From assembly GCA_026874595.1 (NCBI GenBank), contig CM049312.1, positions 52,083,429 to 52,147,428 of the forward strand: a stretch of 64,000 nucleotides of DNA. Direction: 5' to 3'. The DNA is from Sipunculus nudus. Taxonomy: Eukaryota > Annelida > Sipuncula > Golfingiida > Sipunculidae. Position numbers and translations under genes: made by a program. Below, piece after piece: positions 1 through 11,525 of the stretch. The notes under the pieces are model-generated. The model was not told where the DNA came from. It ran no database searches and was given only the letters and a program-made list of their open reading frames with translations. The first letter of the stretch is position 1, and each line of letters starts with the position of its first letter.

Positions 1-1250
1 CTCAAAATTAGGTTTAATGCTCATAGCTCAGAGAATATAGGCCATGGTGACCTAATTTCAGGATTTAAAGGAGACTTGCCCCGGACCTCCATGGATGTCA
101 AATTAGAAGGTTCTAGGTCCAACAGTAAAGTTTGGTGGCATGCCTTTGATGCCATGCTCATAAACATATTTTGGCCAGTTGCCTGCAGGATATAAGTCAC
201 CATGACCTACTTTCAAATTTCAAATACGATTTGGCCAGAACCTCCTTGTATGTTGTGTTAAAAGATTCTAGGCCTAACAGTTACAATTTGGGCCCTGTCT
301 GTCTGGTTGTTCCAAAATCATGTTTTTGGCCAACTGCTCGCAGAATAAAGGTCATCATGACCTAATTTCAGGTTTCAAAATAAAATCTGCCCAAGACTTC
401 CCTGAATATAACATTAGAACATTCTAGGGCTAACAGATTTAGTTTGTGCACATCTGACTTCCAGGAGGCTCAAATTATGTTTTTTTTCTCTACAGCTCAT
501 ATAATATAGGTCACACTGACCTTATTTCATATTTCCAAGGACATTTACCCAGGACCTCCCCGAATCCTCCATCAGAAGATTCAAGCCCAGATGCAAGCCC
601 AAATGGATTGTGCCCCATCTGAGCCTATGGGTGCTCAAAATCATGTTTTAAGTCAGTATCCTGCAGAATAAAGGTCATCATGACCTAATTTCAGGTTTCT
701 TCGGAGATTCGCCAAGGAACTCCCTGGGTGAACAGTCAAGATGTTTTTAGATCTAACAGATACAATTTGTGCCTTTTCTAACTGGCAGGGTGCTCAAAGT
801 CATGTGTTTGGCCAGTTACTCACAGAATATAGCTCATCATGACCTAGTTTAAGGTTTCTGAGAAAATTTGTCAAGAAACTCTCTGGATCTTGGGTTAGAT
901 TATATTCTAGGCCTAATTCAATTTGAGCTTATCTGACTTTCAGGGTGCTTAATTCATATTTTTTTCAATAGCTCGCAGAATATAGGTCCAGGTGACCTTA
1001 TTTCATGTTACCAAGGACATTTCTCCAGGACCTCCCTGAATGTCACATAAGAAGATTCTGGGCCAAATGGATACAATTTGTGCCCTGTCTGACTCTCTGG
1101 GTGCTCAAAATCATGCTTTTGGGCAGTAGCTTACATAATATAGGTCGTTATGACCTAATTTCAGGTTTCCAAAGACTTGCCACATACCTCCTTTGATGTA
1201 AAATTAAAATGGTTTGTGCTCTGTAATAATCCAGACTGCTTCATTTGGAG
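1..1250. repeat. Tandem array of ~158-bp monomers (8 copies)
   Basis: The phrase TGACCTAATTTCAGG recurs near 50, 205, 360, 518, 682, 845, 1000 and 1155, a period of 155-164 bp. Each monomer has the pattern GGTCA-N3-TGACC, then TTCCAAGGAGAC, CCTCC, GATTCTAGG, ACAATTTG and GCTCAAAATCATG. Divergence between copies is high, so the array is old. Length fits BIV160 / pearl core repeats of bivalves. Confidence 0.75.
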
Positions 1251-1619
1251 GTCTCAAAAATGGAAATTAATGCGTAAAAGTTAGAAAAAAAATACAGGTG
1301 GTGCCACCAGTCTTCATGAATTGATAAAACACTATTTGATCAATATGCATGGAAAGAATCATGGCAATCAATGCATTAGTTATTAAGATAATGAGCTTTG
1401 GCATATATTATTCTGGGGGTTATTTTCCAGCCCAAAGCTTGGAGGTTATAGGTCACAGTGACCTTATTCCAGGTTTCTAAGGAGATTTTTATGGACCTCC
1501 TTGTGATTCCTGTAAGAGGTTTCTAGGTCTAGCGGTTACAATTTGTGCCCAGTTAAAGGACAGATGGACAAAGAGTGATCCCTATAGCTCAGACAAATTT
1601 CAGTCAGCTGAGCTAAAAA
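1..1619 (+). mobile_element. Pearl-like / Helentron-associated element, 5' part outside window
   Basis: It has a core of about eight tandem 158-bp monomers (1-1250), one longer unit carrying a GGTGGTGCCACC motif near 1300, and a 3' end at 1561-1619 of the form GGACAAAGAGTGATC followed by TATAGCTCAG and CAGTCAGCTGAGCTAAAAA. The same 3' end closes the elements at 7099, 8798, 15602 and 18394, so it is a conserved terminus. Core repeats of about 160 bp followed by a short 3' region are known from bivalve pearl elements; assignment here is by structure only. No coding capacity. Confidence 0.6.
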
Positions 1620-1969
1620 CAGGGCCTACCACAGTAATATAAACACCACTCAAAAACAGGAGTCACTCAGGTCTATAACAACAGAGAAACACATGAGATC
1701 TCCTGATAGCTGTGTAATGTCTGATAAAGGTAATACAACATTATCTTCATCTTCCATGAGCAGTATGGATAACTTTCTCCTGACACTATTAATGTATTGT
1801 CCCTTAACATCTAGCCACTGGTAGTGGTAATCTCACCTAAAGGACAAATACTGAATTCTTTTCCTATGGAATGATCCAACATATTTGTGTATAAGGTCTA
1901 GAACACAAGTTTTTTGTAGCAAATTTGATAGCAGTATACTAGTCATTGTTAACAGGCAGAGTATAAAGA
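1620..1969. other. Non-coding spacer between two repeat elements
   Basis: AT-rich sequence without a credible reading frame or recognised repeat. It lies between the 3' end of the left pearl-like element and the 5' head at 1970. Confidence 0.5.
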
Positions 1970-2279
1970 ACAAGTGACCCATGGGTCATGACGCTCAGCT
2001 GACTGGGAAGAGACTCTTAAAAGGAAATTTTATCATCAGAATGGTAGATACCCATTCAACTGAAGCATCAAACAGAATAACCAACAGGCCAAGATTTAGT
2101 CTGTATTTATATATCTGAAAAATAGAGAAAAAATGTGTAAACTTTAAAAACTAGAATACGGGTAGCCGACAAGTGACTACGTGTATCTGCCAAAATCAGA
2201 GTGGAATGGGTGAAGTGAGGCATGGATTGAGTGGCAAGGGGAAACAGAGTGAGGTATGTTGCATATTAGCATGGATGTC

Positions 2280-3690
2280 TGCAGCCTAAATGTGTATGTA
2301 GGTTGTGCAACCTACCACAAATCCAGAAAGCTGTCCAAGTTGAATACATATGCAAAATTTTAGGCAGAAAAGTCAAACCACTACATGGATATGAGTGATT
2401 TTAGCCCACGGCAGACAAATAGACATATGCTGTGCAAAAATGGTTGCAGTTTTGTGTATGATAAAGACCTATGTGAGATCTAAACACAAGCACAATTTTG
2501 GCCCAATCGGTCAAATGGTTCCTGAGATATTAGCTTGGATGTGTGCAGCGTTAACTAGAATGTAGGTGGCGCCACCTGTCATAAAATCAAGAAAGCTATC
2601 CAGGATGTATAAACCTGCAAAATTTTAGGAAGTTAAGTCAAACCACTACAGAGAAATGAGTGATTTTAGGCCACGGCAGACAGACAGACACTGTGCAAAA
2701 TGTGCAAAAATGGTTGCAGGTGGCCCCTCCAGTTTTGTGTATGATAAAGACCTATGTGAGATCTATACACATGCAAAATTTTGGCCCAAGCGTTCAAACA
2801 GTTTCCCAGATATGAGCTTGGATGTCTGCAGCATAAACTAGAATGAAGGTGGCGCCACCTGTCATAAAATCAAGAAAGCTATCCAGGATGTATAAAACTG
2901 CAAAATTTTCAGCAGATATGTCAAACCACTGCCAAGATATGAGTGACTTTATTGCATGGCAGACAAACAGACAGACGCTGTGCAAAAATGGTTGCAGGTG
3001 GTGCCACCAGTTTTGCGTCTGATAAAGAGCTATGTTAGATCTATACACATGCAAAATTTTGGCCCGATCGGTCAAACGGTTCCCGAGATATGAGCTTGGA
3101 TGTCATCAGCGTGAACGTGAATGTAGGTGGTGCCACCTGTCATAAAATCAAGAAAGCTATCCAGGATGTATAAAACTGCAAAATTTTAGGCAGATATGTC
3201 AAACCACTGCCGAGATATGAGTGACATTATCGCACGGCAGACAAACAGACAGACGCTGTGCAAAAATGGTTGCAGGTGGCGCCACCAGTTTAGCGTATGA
3301 TAAAGAGCTATGTCAGATCTATACACATGCAAAATTTTGGCCCGATCGGTCAAACGGTTCCCGAAATATGAGCTTGGATGTCATCAGCGTGAATGAGAAT
3401 GTAGGTGGCGCCACCTGTCATAAAATCAAGAAAGCTATCAAGGATGTATACGCATGCCGAATTTCAGGTGAATTAGTCAATTCACTACAGAGATATGAGT
3501 GATATTAACCAAAGGCAGATGAACAGATGGACACTGTGCAAACATGGTTACAGGTGGCGCCACCATTTTTTGTGTATGTTTTGAGTTATCCAAGGGCTAC
3601 ATCAGTATAAATTTTATTTCCTGATCAGTCAAACGGTTCCCGAGATATGAGCTTGGAAAGCTAAAAAAAATCAAGTCTCAGAGGAGCTCT
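2280..3690. repeat. Tandem ~278-bp repeats, each a dimer of ~140-bp units
   Basis: The segment AGGTGGCGCCACCTGTCATA recurs at about 2565, 2850, 3127 and 3404 (intervals 277-285). Midway in each unit a second copy of the palindrome appears as AGGTGGCGCCACCAGTTT. Both halves then carry AAGCTAT, a CATGCAAAATTTTGG-like block and GTCAAAC, so the unit is a dimer of diverged ~140-bp monomers. Small open frames here are repeat by-products. Confidence 0.75.
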
Positions 3691-3769
3691 CTGGAAACGA
3701 ACGCCGCAACGGCGGAGGAACCCGGTCAAAAACATAGTATCCACAAAACTTCGTTTTGGCGGGTACAAA

Positions 3770-4436
3770 AATACAGGTGGCTCCACCAGTCTGCAGAAAC
3801 TAATAAAAACACTTACAAACATCAATATCCATGCAAAGAATCATGGTGATCTCCCCATTAGTTGTTCAGATACTTCAGCTTTTGTATCAAATTGTCCATT
3901 ATTCTGAGGGATACTTCGGAGTCCTATAGCTTGAAGGATATGGGTAACAGAGACCTAATTTTAAGTTTCCACAGGCACTTTTCATGGGCCTCCTTGCATG
4001 ACAAGAATGAAGAATCTAGGTCCAGTTGTTGCGATTTGTACCCTGTTGACAGATAACCACATCTTAAAAGGTATCAAAAAAAGAGAAAAAAAATCGTAAA
4101 AATTTGAAAAAAATAGAAGTGGCGCACCCAGTCTGCAGAAACTGATGGAACAGGTCATGATCAATATGTATGCCGAAAATCATGACCATCAGTGTTGTAG
4201 TTATTGAGATACTGCAGTTTTTGTATCAAATTTTCCATTATTCTGGGGGTAATTTGGAGCCATACAGCTTAAAGAATATGGGTAACAGCGACCTAATTTC
4301 AGGTTTCCATGGAAACTTTTCATGGGTCTCCCTGTGTGTCAAGAATGAAGATTCTAGGTCCAGTTTTAATGATTTGTGCCCTGTTAACAGATGTTCATAA
4401 CTTTAAAGGTCTCAAAAATAGAGAAAAAATTCGTAA
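3770..4436. repeat. ~335-bp repeat units, left part of the array
   Basis: Two units begin with a GGTGG..CCACCAGTCTGCAG-type motif near 3775 and 4120 and contain TTCCATTATTCTG, AGCTTGAAGGATATGGGTAACAG, ACCTAATTTCAGGTTTCC and GATTCTAGGTCCAG. The second unit is cut at 4436 by the nested element and continues at 7100. Confidence 0.7.
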
Positions 4437-5739
4437 ACAAGGGACCTATGGGTCACGGCGCTCAGCTGTTATATATGATAAAAAAATATGATTTAGAAAT
4501 GAGGCACATGCTAGTTTTGTGTGGTAATAAGTATAAGCTGTATTATGAGTTGTTGTTGTTAAGCTTATGTATGATTTTGATAGTACCTTTGGAGACAGAG
4601 AAGAGAATTGATTTCATTTATTTTATTAACAAATGGATTACTATTGTCACACAGATTTTGACTTGGCCATATAACTTATAAGCAGAACATATAATATAAG
4701 AGTTTAACTATTTATAAAAAAAATTACGAATATAGTGCCAGATATAATTTTTATTAAAAATAATAAGGGAATCGTATGATTTTTAAAATGAAATATAACT
4801 GAAATGATTATTAAAATAATATTAAAGAATATATTCATGAATGCATTCATGAATACATTTGGAAAGTATTTGCACTGGTATTCATATACTTTCATTTTTA
4901 CCTGAATTCCCATTCTTTATGCAAGAAATTTTATAATGGAGTACATATTTATATTCGTATTTAAATACAATTGCAAAGTATTCCCACCATGTCTGGTATT
5001 TATTCAGTTTTCACCAAACAATGGTGTTGAGAATCCAGAATGTACAAAATTCTTACATTTAAATAATGATCATAAGTACCTGGTTTTATGGCTTTTATTT
5101 ATATTAAAAAAAAATAAATGTGATATATTTATTTTGGACTAATTTCACATCAATGTACACACTAGACACAGTAGGCATATAGATTTATATTATCAACTGC
5201 ATCTTTGTCTATCATTAATTTCCTTCATATGATCCCTAATGATTAGTAATGAATAATATGATTTTCTCTTTTATTATTAAAATTGAACTGAAAAATACCA
5301 TAGGTGACTGCATGGTGTTATTTGGAATACATGACATTCTATCCATCGATACAAGATTCTTATATCATCAGTAACTGCAAGTTAATTCCCTATTATTATA
5401 AACTAACAAATTCCTTTTCTATTTTTCTTTAATTTTTTATTAAAACCAATAAAAATTGATTAATTTATTGTTTATTGTTATGTTGTTGGTTAAAACTACT
5501 AGATGAGTTGGGTTGGACACCTGGATCAACTGTGGCTGGCCATAACCTGCCTTGCTGCCCCAGTATATGCCTCGCCCCAAGCGTGCATAATTTGCTGAAA
5601 GTTCAACAAGGTCAACATACAGGTGACTCAAGAGTGGCTGGAGAGAGCCAAGGTCTGACATGGTCTCATAAAAACATTAATAAAAGCTACAATTTTTGGC
5701 CAATTTCTTTCAGCTTTCTAAACTAAAAAGCTGAACTCC

Positions 5740-6980
5740 TTATGTGTGCATGATATGAAAATTATATAAACAGAGCTCACATGAAACAAAAGTGAAATGG
5801 TCAAAGTTGGGCAAAATTGAAGGTACTAATTTTATATTTATACTAATAACTTATAAAATTTTAAAAATTCAGAACTAATTTTGGGTATTCAATTGAATTT
5901 TGATTAAATAATGTTACATCCCTGACAAAAAATCTCTAGCTTCAGCAAGCCCCTTGTTAAGGGAGTAAATATATTTCTTGATTTTTTACAGAGTGCATTA
6001 TGTTTGGGCCCATAACTTAAAACAATTACGCAATACTGACATCATTTCTGGCATGTGCACAGAGAATGTATAGAAAAACGTATATTATATATGATTAAAG
6101 TCAGATCAGTGGTTTTGATATTAGGCAGTACTGAAGTGTAACCATGGGTTTTTAATTGAAAAATGAAGTTTTTCATTAATATCTCAAAGGTATTAAGTCC
6201 TAGTGACCAAATTCTTGGCATGGTAGGGAATTTTGGAGACATCAAATTGTATGCCAAATTTTAGGAACTGAGAGCTTAAGCTGGGGAGCTGAGCTCTTGC
6301 AAACTGCATAACACTAGCCTGATGTAAACAATATGTTACATGGTGCTTGAAAACTTGAATAAAATCTACAGTTTTTGATCAACTGGTTTCATATTTTTGG
6401 TGTTAACAGACAAAATGCTAACAAAAACATGCTGAGAAAATTAAATCCTCAGTACTTACAGGAAAAAAACGTGCCATGGTCAAAGTTAGGCAAAATTTAA
6501 GGTACCAATTTTTTATTTTTGTTAATATTTTAAATAATTTAAAAGATTTTGATCTAATTTTGGGTATACAATTTAATTTTGATTAATTAAAGTTATATTA
6601 CTTGAAAAAAAGTCCATAGCTTTAACAAGTTTTGTGTTGAGTGATCAAATATCTTTCCTGATTTTTTTCAAAATGCCTTATGCTTTGGCCCATAACTTTC
6701 TTAAATTATATAATACAGACATATTTTCAGGCATGTACATAGGAACTATATAGAGGAATATTTATGGTAAAGATGAGGAAAAACAGATGAGTGGTTTTGA
6801 TATTAGGCAGCCCTGAAGTGTGAAAATAGGTTTTTAATAAAAAATTGAGGTTTTTCCTTAATTTCTCAAAGGAACAAAGTCGCAAAGACCCAGTTTTCAG
6901 CTTGGTAGGAGATCTTGGGGACATCTAACACTGTGCCGGATTTGGGATTCCTAGGTCTTACGGTTTCAAAACGTGCCACA
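5740..6980. repeat. Two tandem copies of a ~600-680-bp unit
   Basis: Phrases such as CCATGGTCAAAGTT, AAGGTACCAATTTT, TTTTGATTAA and GTGGTTTTGATATTAGGCAG appear twice in order (about 5797-6260 and 6475-6935). A third copy lies at 15010-15530 in the element that starts at 13839, so this is the core unit of one element subfamily. Confidence 0.65.
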
Positions 6981-6983
6981 TCT

Positions 6984-7044
6984 ACGGACGGACGGACAGA
7001 CGGACGGACGGACGGACGGAAGGACGGACAGACGGACGGACGAC
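6984..7044. repeat. (ACGG)n microsatellite
   Basis: About 60 bp of ACGG/ACAG tetranucleotides directly before the conserved 3' tail. Shorter versions stand at the same position in the elements ending at 8798, 15602 and 18394. Confidence 0.85.
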
Positions 7045-7099
7045 GTACAATGGACCACAACTATAGCTCAGATGACTTATAGTCAGCTGAGCTAAAAAA

Positions 7100-8700
7100 C
7101 CCGAACAAATACAGGTGGTGCCACCAGTCTGCAGAAACTGATGAAACACTCCATGATCAATATCCATGAAAAAAATTATGGTGATCTCTGCATTAGTTGT
7201 TCAGATACTTCAGCTTTTGTATCAAATTTTCCATTATTCTGAGCTGTACTTTGGAGTGCCATAGCTCAAAGGATATGGGTAAAAGAGACCTAATTTCAGG
7301 TGTCCATGGAGACTTATCATGGGTCTCCCTGTGTGTCAACAATGTAGATTCTAGGTCCAGTCCTTACGATTTGTACACTGTTGACAGATAACTACATCCT
7401 GAAAGGTCTCAAAAATAGAGAATAAAAAATTGTGAAAATTTGAAAAAATACAGGTGGCACCACCAGTCTGCAGGTACTGATGAAACACCTCTTGATCAAT
7501 ATGTATGCCAAAAATCATGACCATCAGTGTTGTAGTTATTGAGATGTTGCAGTTTGTTTTTATCAAATTTTCCATTATTCTGGGGGGTTATTGGGAGCCC
7601 CCCATAGCTCAAAGGATATGGGTAACAGAGACCTTATTTCAGGTTTCCATGGAGACTTTTTATGGACCTCTCAGTGTGTCAAGAATGAAGATTCTAGGTC
7701 CAGTCTTTATGATTTGTGCCCTGTTAACAGCTGTTCACATTTTTAAATTTGTAAAAAATCGAAAAATTCAGGTGGCGCCACCAGTCTGCAGGAAGTGATG
7801 GAACATCTCATGATCAATATGTATGCCAAAAATCATAACCATCAGTCAAGTAGTTAATGAGATACTGAAGTTTTTGTATGAAATATTTGACTTTTCTGGG
7901 GGGTACTTTGGGGCCCCATAGCTCGAAGGATATGGGTAACAGAGATCTAATTTATGGTTTCCATGGAGACTTTTAATAGGTTTCTCAGTGTGTCAAGAAT
8001 GAAGATTCTAGGTCCAGCGGTTACGATTTGTGCCACGTTAACAGATGACAGCATCTTTAAACGTCTCAAAAATAGAGGAAAAAATTGTAAAAAAATCGAA
8101 AAATACAGGTGGCGCCACCAGTCTGCAGGAACTTATGGAACATCTCATGATCAATATGTATGCCAAAAATCATGACCATCAGTGTTGTAGTTATTGAGAT
8201 ATTGAAGTTTTTGTATGAAATTTTTTACTATTCTGGGGGGTACTTTGGGGCCCCATAGCTCAAAGGATATGGGTAACAGAGACCTAATTTCTGGTTTCCA
8301 AGGAGATTTTTCATGGACCTCTCAGTGTATCAAGAATTAAGATTCTAGGTCTAGGCTTTATGATTTGTGCCTTGTTAACAGATGTTCACAATTTTTAAAG
8401 GTCTCAAAAATAGAGAAAAAAATTTGTAAAAAATCGAAAAATACAGGTGGCACCACCAGTCTGCAGGAAGTGATGGAACATCTCATGATCAATATGTATG
8501 CCAAAAATCATGACCATCAGTCAAGTAGTTAATGAGATATTGAAGTTTTTGTATGAAATTTTTTACTTTTCTGGGGGGTACTTTGGGGCCCCATAGCTCG
8601 AAGGATATGGGTAACAGAGACCTAATTTCTGGTTTCCAAGGAGATTTTTCATGGACCTCTCAGAATCCCAAGTTACAAGGTTCTAGGTTCAGCGGTTACG
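7100..8700. repeat. ~335-bp tandem units, right part of the array
   Basis: CAGGTGGYRCCACCAGTCTGCAG starts units near 7112, 7452, 7770, 8106 and 8446 (intervals 318-340). Each unit runs through TGATCAATATGTATGCCAAAA, TTCTGGGGGG, CCCATAGCTC, GGATATGGGTAACAG, GACCTAATTTC and GATTCTAGGTCCAG. The second half of the unit matches the 158-bp monomer of 1-1250, so both arrays derive from one ancestral repeat. Confidence 0.75.
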
Positions 8701-8798
8701 ATTTGTGCCTGGTTAACGGATGGACAGACGGACAGACGGACGACGGACAAAGAGTGATCGCTATAGCTCAGATGACTTTCAGTCAGCTGGGCTAAAAA

Positions 8799-9540
8799 TG
8801 GGAAAAAAGAGCAAACCATCACTTGTGGGGTTTATGTGTTTTTGATTTCATTCAAAGAAGGTACTTGACTTGTTCTAATGTGTTATCTGAATTAAGTAAA
8901 TCTACAATCCATAGACAAATTTGATTGATGGAGAAATTAATAGCCACCTGTAACTGATATACATGTATATGACCTGGGTTAATGGCTGTACATTACATAT
9001 TTTGGAATCACTCACCTTTTGGGGGAAGGCTGACTCTGAGCTGGCCATCAAACTTGTTGATTTGACTAGAAAGAAATGCTGAGACTGGGCGAGGCCTGCT
9101 GTAATTGTAAAGCACAAACTGTTGTATATGTGAAAATCATCCTTTACAAATTGTATATGTTTATATGACTTAGTGGTGAAGCATATATGCAGAGCAGTCA
9201 TATGAATACTCCTTATGAGAAACGTCTGATTTCTGTGACCAATCATATGAATATAAGTCTTAAAGCTACTAAGGTAATGCTTCTCATGATGAATGCTATT
9301 GTTTTCTGAAATTGTCTACGTTTGCTATACTGGTAACTATTTTTGTGTATTTACACATGAACCAGTCACCTTTTTTTGTCATATTAGCAAACTTTGTTAT
9401 AAACCTGTTTTAATTGAGAACTTTTGTCTACTATATGGACAATTATTGTGCCCCACTGATATTTGGGAGAAGAAAAGAATATGGCCAGCAACATGGATTC
9501 CATTCTTGTTTGTTGTTGATCTCGGCCAGTCACACCTGTA
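8799..9540. other. Non-repetitive spacer; holds one possible SH2B exon
   Basis: No repeat family recognised. The only gene-like signal is the splice-flanked segment 9016-9098 on the minus strand, listed separately. Confidence 0.4.
9016..9098 (-). CDS. Possible further SH2B exon (uncertain)
   Basis: On the minus strand an 83-bp segment is bounded by an acceptor (TTACAATTACAG) and a consensus donor (AAG then GTGAGT). It lies 2.2 kb downstream of the PH-domain exon of the SH2B-like gene, in the same orientation. Two of three frames are open across it; one gives a serine-rich peptide containing SLMASSESAFPQK, which would suit the low-complexity stretch between PH and SH2 domains. There is no sequence match I can point to, the phase to the previous exon is unresolved, and the acceptor has a weak pyrimidine tract. 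It could be chance. Confidence 0.25.
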
Positions 9541-10440
9541 TTTCTACAGATTTGACCTTGAAAACCAAGGTCAATCACTAGTGTTCAAATAAATCCAAGA
9601 CTTTGGTGGAAAAAATGTTGTGACAAATTTAAGTAAACATAGCAGTACTTCAAAAGTTAGGGGGTTCACAAAAATCCTATCTATTCACAGATTTGACCTT
9701 GAAGACCAAGGTTAAGGTCACAATTTTCAAAACATGTACCAGATTTTAGTAGAAATAACTGGTGTGTCAAATTTTAAGAATAGATGCAGTACTTCAAAAG
9801 TCATGGGGCTCACAAAAATTCTATATTTTAGCAGATCTGGCCTTGAAAACCAAGGTCAAGGTTACCAGTTTTCAAACCAGTCAGAGATCTTACTTGAGAC
9901 AATTTTTGTGTTAAATTTCAAGAAAAAAATATGCAGTACTTTAAAAGATTACAGGGTTTCCAAAAAGTCTATATAAACTCAAATCTTACTTTGAAAACCA
10001 GGTAAAGGTCACCAGTTTTTTAAATCCTCAAAGAAGTTTTACGTAAAAGGTGTGTAAAATTTGAGAAATATGATTTACAGTACCTCAAAGTAATGGGGTC
10101 AAATATCATATATTTCTGCAAATTTGATCTTGAAGATAAAGCTCAAGGTCACAAGTTTTCAAGTATTTCCAAGGCTGTGGTGGAAACAATTTGTGTGTCA
10201 AATTTGAGGGGAAAAATATAAAGTACTTCAGAAGTATGGACTTCATAAAAAATTCTATATTACTGCAGATTTTAGCTTGAAGATCATGGTCATTAGTTTT
10301 CAAAACTGTCAAACAACTTAGTTGAAAGCAATTGTGTATTTAATTTGAAGGGAAAATATGCAGAACTTGAAAATTATGGGGTTTACCATAATCATGCATT
10401 TTATTTTTCAAACCCATTTGACAACTTACCATCCTTCATT
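9540..10440. repeat. Degenerate tandem repeats of ~145 bp
   Basis: The block GATTTGACCTTGAAnACCAAGGT..GGTCAC..GTTTTCAAA recurs near 9547, 9690, 9835, 9980, 10127 and 10265, each followed by TGTGTCAAATTT and GCAGTACTTCAAAAGT. Period about 140-150 bp. Diverged relatives occur at 19010-19290 and 56740-57090. Confidence 0.65.
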
Positions 10441-11320
10441 TTGATTTTCAGAAAAACACATCTATCCACTTTAGAAATATAATGTTTTTTTTTTGGGTTT
10501 TTTTTTCACCAAATATGGAAATATTCATGGTCCAGGCCAATCTTATAGTAAAGGTCAAGACCTCAATTTAAACAGACATCATATTATAACCAATATCCAT
10601 GCATGTGTATTATATGAAAAAAGTCTGTCCAATAATTTAGTTTCTGAGTTATAACCCTCACACTACTGCAGTGGCAATTATCAGGATATAAAACAAGGAA
10701 AGGATTACAGGTGGTGCCACCAGTCTCCCATACAAGACAAAGCTAATCAAGATCTTCAGTCAACCTAATTTTTTTACCAATCCATATAATCTTTTCTTGA
10801 GATATTTAAGATTTTGGGTGATTTCCAAAAAAATATGGACCTATCCAAAGTCACTCTCCTAGTCAAGGTAATGACTTCATTTTAAATAGGCTTTGTCTTC
10901 ACACCTATATCTGTCATCATGCAACATTTGGTCAAGATCCATGAAATATTTTGTGAGTTTTTTTTATCCCAAAATTTCTCTGCAGTGATGGCGGGACCAT
11001 GATAAAACTTAAAGTATCCCTTGACTTGGTCTCAGGATACAAAACCTAATACACAGTAAATGGACATATCACAAAGCCTGGGATTTCCATCACAATGGTT
11101 ATGAAATAAGGTTTCAGTATAAATCTATAATTGTATAATAAAGTTTAATTCCTAACATCTGCAATGACAAGGCCATATAGACTCAAGTTACACACTAGTA
11201 GGTTGATTTGGAAAATGAAAGAGTCGGTGCTGCTATGAAGGCAAAGCAACTGTGTTTGGTTATTATATGGTTAATATACACTTGTATTTTAATCTATTTT
11301 ATAATTAGATAAGCCACCAT
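10441..11320. repeat. Diverged interspersed repeat with GGTGGTGCCACC motif
   Basis: Contains CAGGTGGTGCCACCAGTCTCC at 10709 followed by GACAAAGCTAATCAAGATCTTC, and AGTCAAGGTAATGACTTCATTTTAAATAGG. The same order of motifs is seen at 23096-23410 and, inverted, at 56200-56480. No reading frame. Confidence 0.5.
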
Positions 11321-11330
11321 CTCAGATTAC

Positions 11331-11525
11331 TGAGAGCTTGGTGGATTTGACACAAGATGTATCAGTGAGAGGGTTTTTTACCACATCTTCAGTTAGCCCC
11401 CACCTTTCATGAGCAATAGCTCTTGTTGTGGCTTCAGGCTTCATACAGTACTGTATAGCAGTTAGCCAGGCCTGCATGTCCTGGCTGTCATGTGCCTGCA
11501 GCACATACTCAAGTCCATTCTCTGC
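11331..11525 (-). CDS. SH2B: SH2B-like adaptor, exon with C-terminal half of PH domain
   Basis: Third recognised exon of the SH2B/Lnk-family gene. The acceptor TTTTGTATTTTCAG precedes GCA GAG AAT, giving AENGLEYVLQAHDSQDMQAW and then a PH-type terminal helix with the invariant Trp (QAWLTAIQYC). In SH2B proteins this follows directly after ENTFVLK, which is how the preceding exon (13726-13827) ends, so the join is phase 0. After the PH domain the frame continues about 30 residues (ATTRAIAHERWGLTEDVVKN). The donor is uncertain: I place it at the GT of CTCTCA-GTAATC, but GTG-GTAAAA (about 45 bp earlier) is also possible. The PH domain binds membrane phosphoinositides in this family; the SH2 domain should lie further downstream and was not found in the window. 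Confidence 0.8.

Larger units (their letters stand above)
4437..7099 (+). mobile_element. Nested pearl-like element
   Basis: The head is ACAAGGGACCTATGGGTCAC..GCTCAGCTG at 4437; the tail is CTATAGCTCAG..AGTCAGCTGAGCTAAAAA ending near 7094-7099. It interrupts a 335-bp unit: the sequence before it ends GAGAAAAAATTCGTAA and after it resumes CCGAACAAATACAGGTGG, which is contiguous in the uninterrupted units at 8080-8110. It contains a long AT-rich left part (4437-5740), two tandem ~680-bp units starting near 5797 and 6470, and an ACGG microsatellite. The left ~260 bp is shared with 26460-26730. No coding capacity was recognised. Confidence 0.6.
1970..8798 (+). mobile_element. Large pearl-like element, interrupted by a nested insertion
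   Basis: The 5' head at 1970 (ACAAGTGACCCATGGGTCA...GCTCAGCTGA) matches heads at 4437, 13839 and 26460. The body holds a 278-bp tandem core (2280-3690) and ~335-bp units (3770-4436, resuming at 7100-8700). The 3' end has an ACGG-rich microsatellite (8717-8750) and the conserved tail ending GCTAAAAA at 8798. Head GCTCAGCTGA and tail TCAGC(T)GAGC form short inverted repeats, as in Helentron-associated elements. A second element (4437-7099) splits one 335-bp unit. Pairing this head with this tail is my inference from the nesting. Non-autonomous: no Rep/helicase sequence seen. Confidence 0.55.

Noticed and set aside
1-11320. SH2 domain exons of the SH2B-like gene
   Set aside because: I looked for the conserved WFHGxxSR and FLVRxSE signatures on the minus strand and did not see them; the area is almost entirely transposon sequence.
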